Shown here: in pieces, positions 5,268 through 5,432 of the stretch
How positions within the stretch are numbered: position 1 is the stretch's first letter
Layout of the letters: every line of letters starts with the position of its first letter
Source of the DNA: Gammaproteobacteria bacterium
Lineage (GTDB): Bacteria; Pseudomonadota; Gammaproteobacteria; Xanthomonadales; Xanthomonadaceae
DNA length: 5,432 nucleotides
Assembly: GCA_012510865.1 (NCBI GenBank)
Contig: JAAZHF010000353.1
Coordinates: forward strand, 1-5,432
Direction of reading: 5' to 3'
Made by a program: the position numbers and the translations under genes
The notes under the pieces: generated by a model
Told to the model about the DNA's origin: nothing
Databases searched by the model: none
Seen by the model: only the letters and a program-made list of their open reading frames with translations

Positions 5268-5432
5268 GCCCGGCGCACGTCGCCCAGCCGGCAGCGGAAC
5301 ACCTGGTAGGGCGCGATCGAATCGACGTGCAGCAGTTCGGCGAGGCTTTCGACCGCCGCGTTGATGACGTCCGGAACGTTCCTGTGGGCCTCGAACGGCG
5401 GGTCGAAGAATCCCGAGCGCTCGATGACCCCG
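5264..5432 (-). CDS. 3' end of a convergent gene of unrecognised function
   Basis: The last 55 codons of a minus-strand gene whose start lies beyond the right edge. The visible peptide includes VIERSGFFDPPFEAHRN, then VINAAVESLAELLHVD, and ends SIAPYQVFRCRLGDVRRA. Coding is supported by a stop-free frame to the window edge with almost all third positions G or C, and by a stop placed exactly against the neighbouring gene. I do not recognise the family; no motif visible in this fragment assigns a function, and no membrane segment is seen. The stop codons of the two convergent genes share bases in CTAG (5264-5267), leaving no space for a separate terminator. Confidence 0.7.
   Translation of the reverse strand, partial: GVIERSGFFDPPFEAHRNVPDVINAAVESLAELLHVDSIAPYQVFRCRLGDVRRA

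Noticed and set aside
1..5432. CRISPR array, insertion sequence, riboswitch or toxin-antitoxin pair
   Set aside because: I saw no regularly spaced repeats, transposase motifs, terminal inverted repeats or conserved riboswitch pattern; the only mobile-element gene is the tyrosine recombinase.

Overview
This is a high-GC window (about 70% by eye, with strongly GC-biased third codon positions) from a Gram-negative-looking bacterium. Gene style and codon use suggest a gammaproteobacterium of the Lysobacter/Luteimonas/Xanthomonas type, but that placement is inference; nothing here is diagnostic of a genus.

Left part (1-1170): a minus-strand, P4-type tyrosine recombinase gene runs off the left edge. 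It has a GTG start at 1009, a good ribosome binding site and a plausible sigma-70 promoter. Between it and the next chromosomal gene, 1149-1167 looks like the 3' end of a tRNA-Ser gene and ends in CCA. The simplest reading is that the right end of an integrated element lies here, with the element to the left and a tRNA-Ser target beyond the window.

Middle (1186-1353): a complete tRNA-Arg(ACG) gene with encoded CCA, its own promoter (TTGACG-17-CATAAT) and a strong intrinsic terminator. Reading frames crossing this tRNA produce familiar spurious peptides and should not be annotated.

Right part (1474-5267): a compact three-gene plus-strand operon. Gene 1 (476 aa) fuses a HAD-type phosphatase domain to a UbiA-family membrane prenyltransferase whose motifs match decaprenyl-phosphate phosphoribosyltransferase (DPPR synthase). 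Gene 2 (121 aa) is a four-helix SMR/ArnE-like small transporter. Gene 3 (665 aa) is a many-helix membrane protein with GT-C-like loops and a soluble C-terminal domain. Together they suggest a pathway that builds polyprenyl-phosphate-linked pentose (ribose, or arabinose if an epimerase exists elsewhere), flips it to the periplasm and transfers it to an unknown acceptor. The DprE1/DprE2 epimerase genes are not in the window.

Right edge (5264-5432): the 3' end of a convergent minus-strand gene of unrecognised function. Its stop codon overlaps that of gene 3 within a CTAG tetramer.
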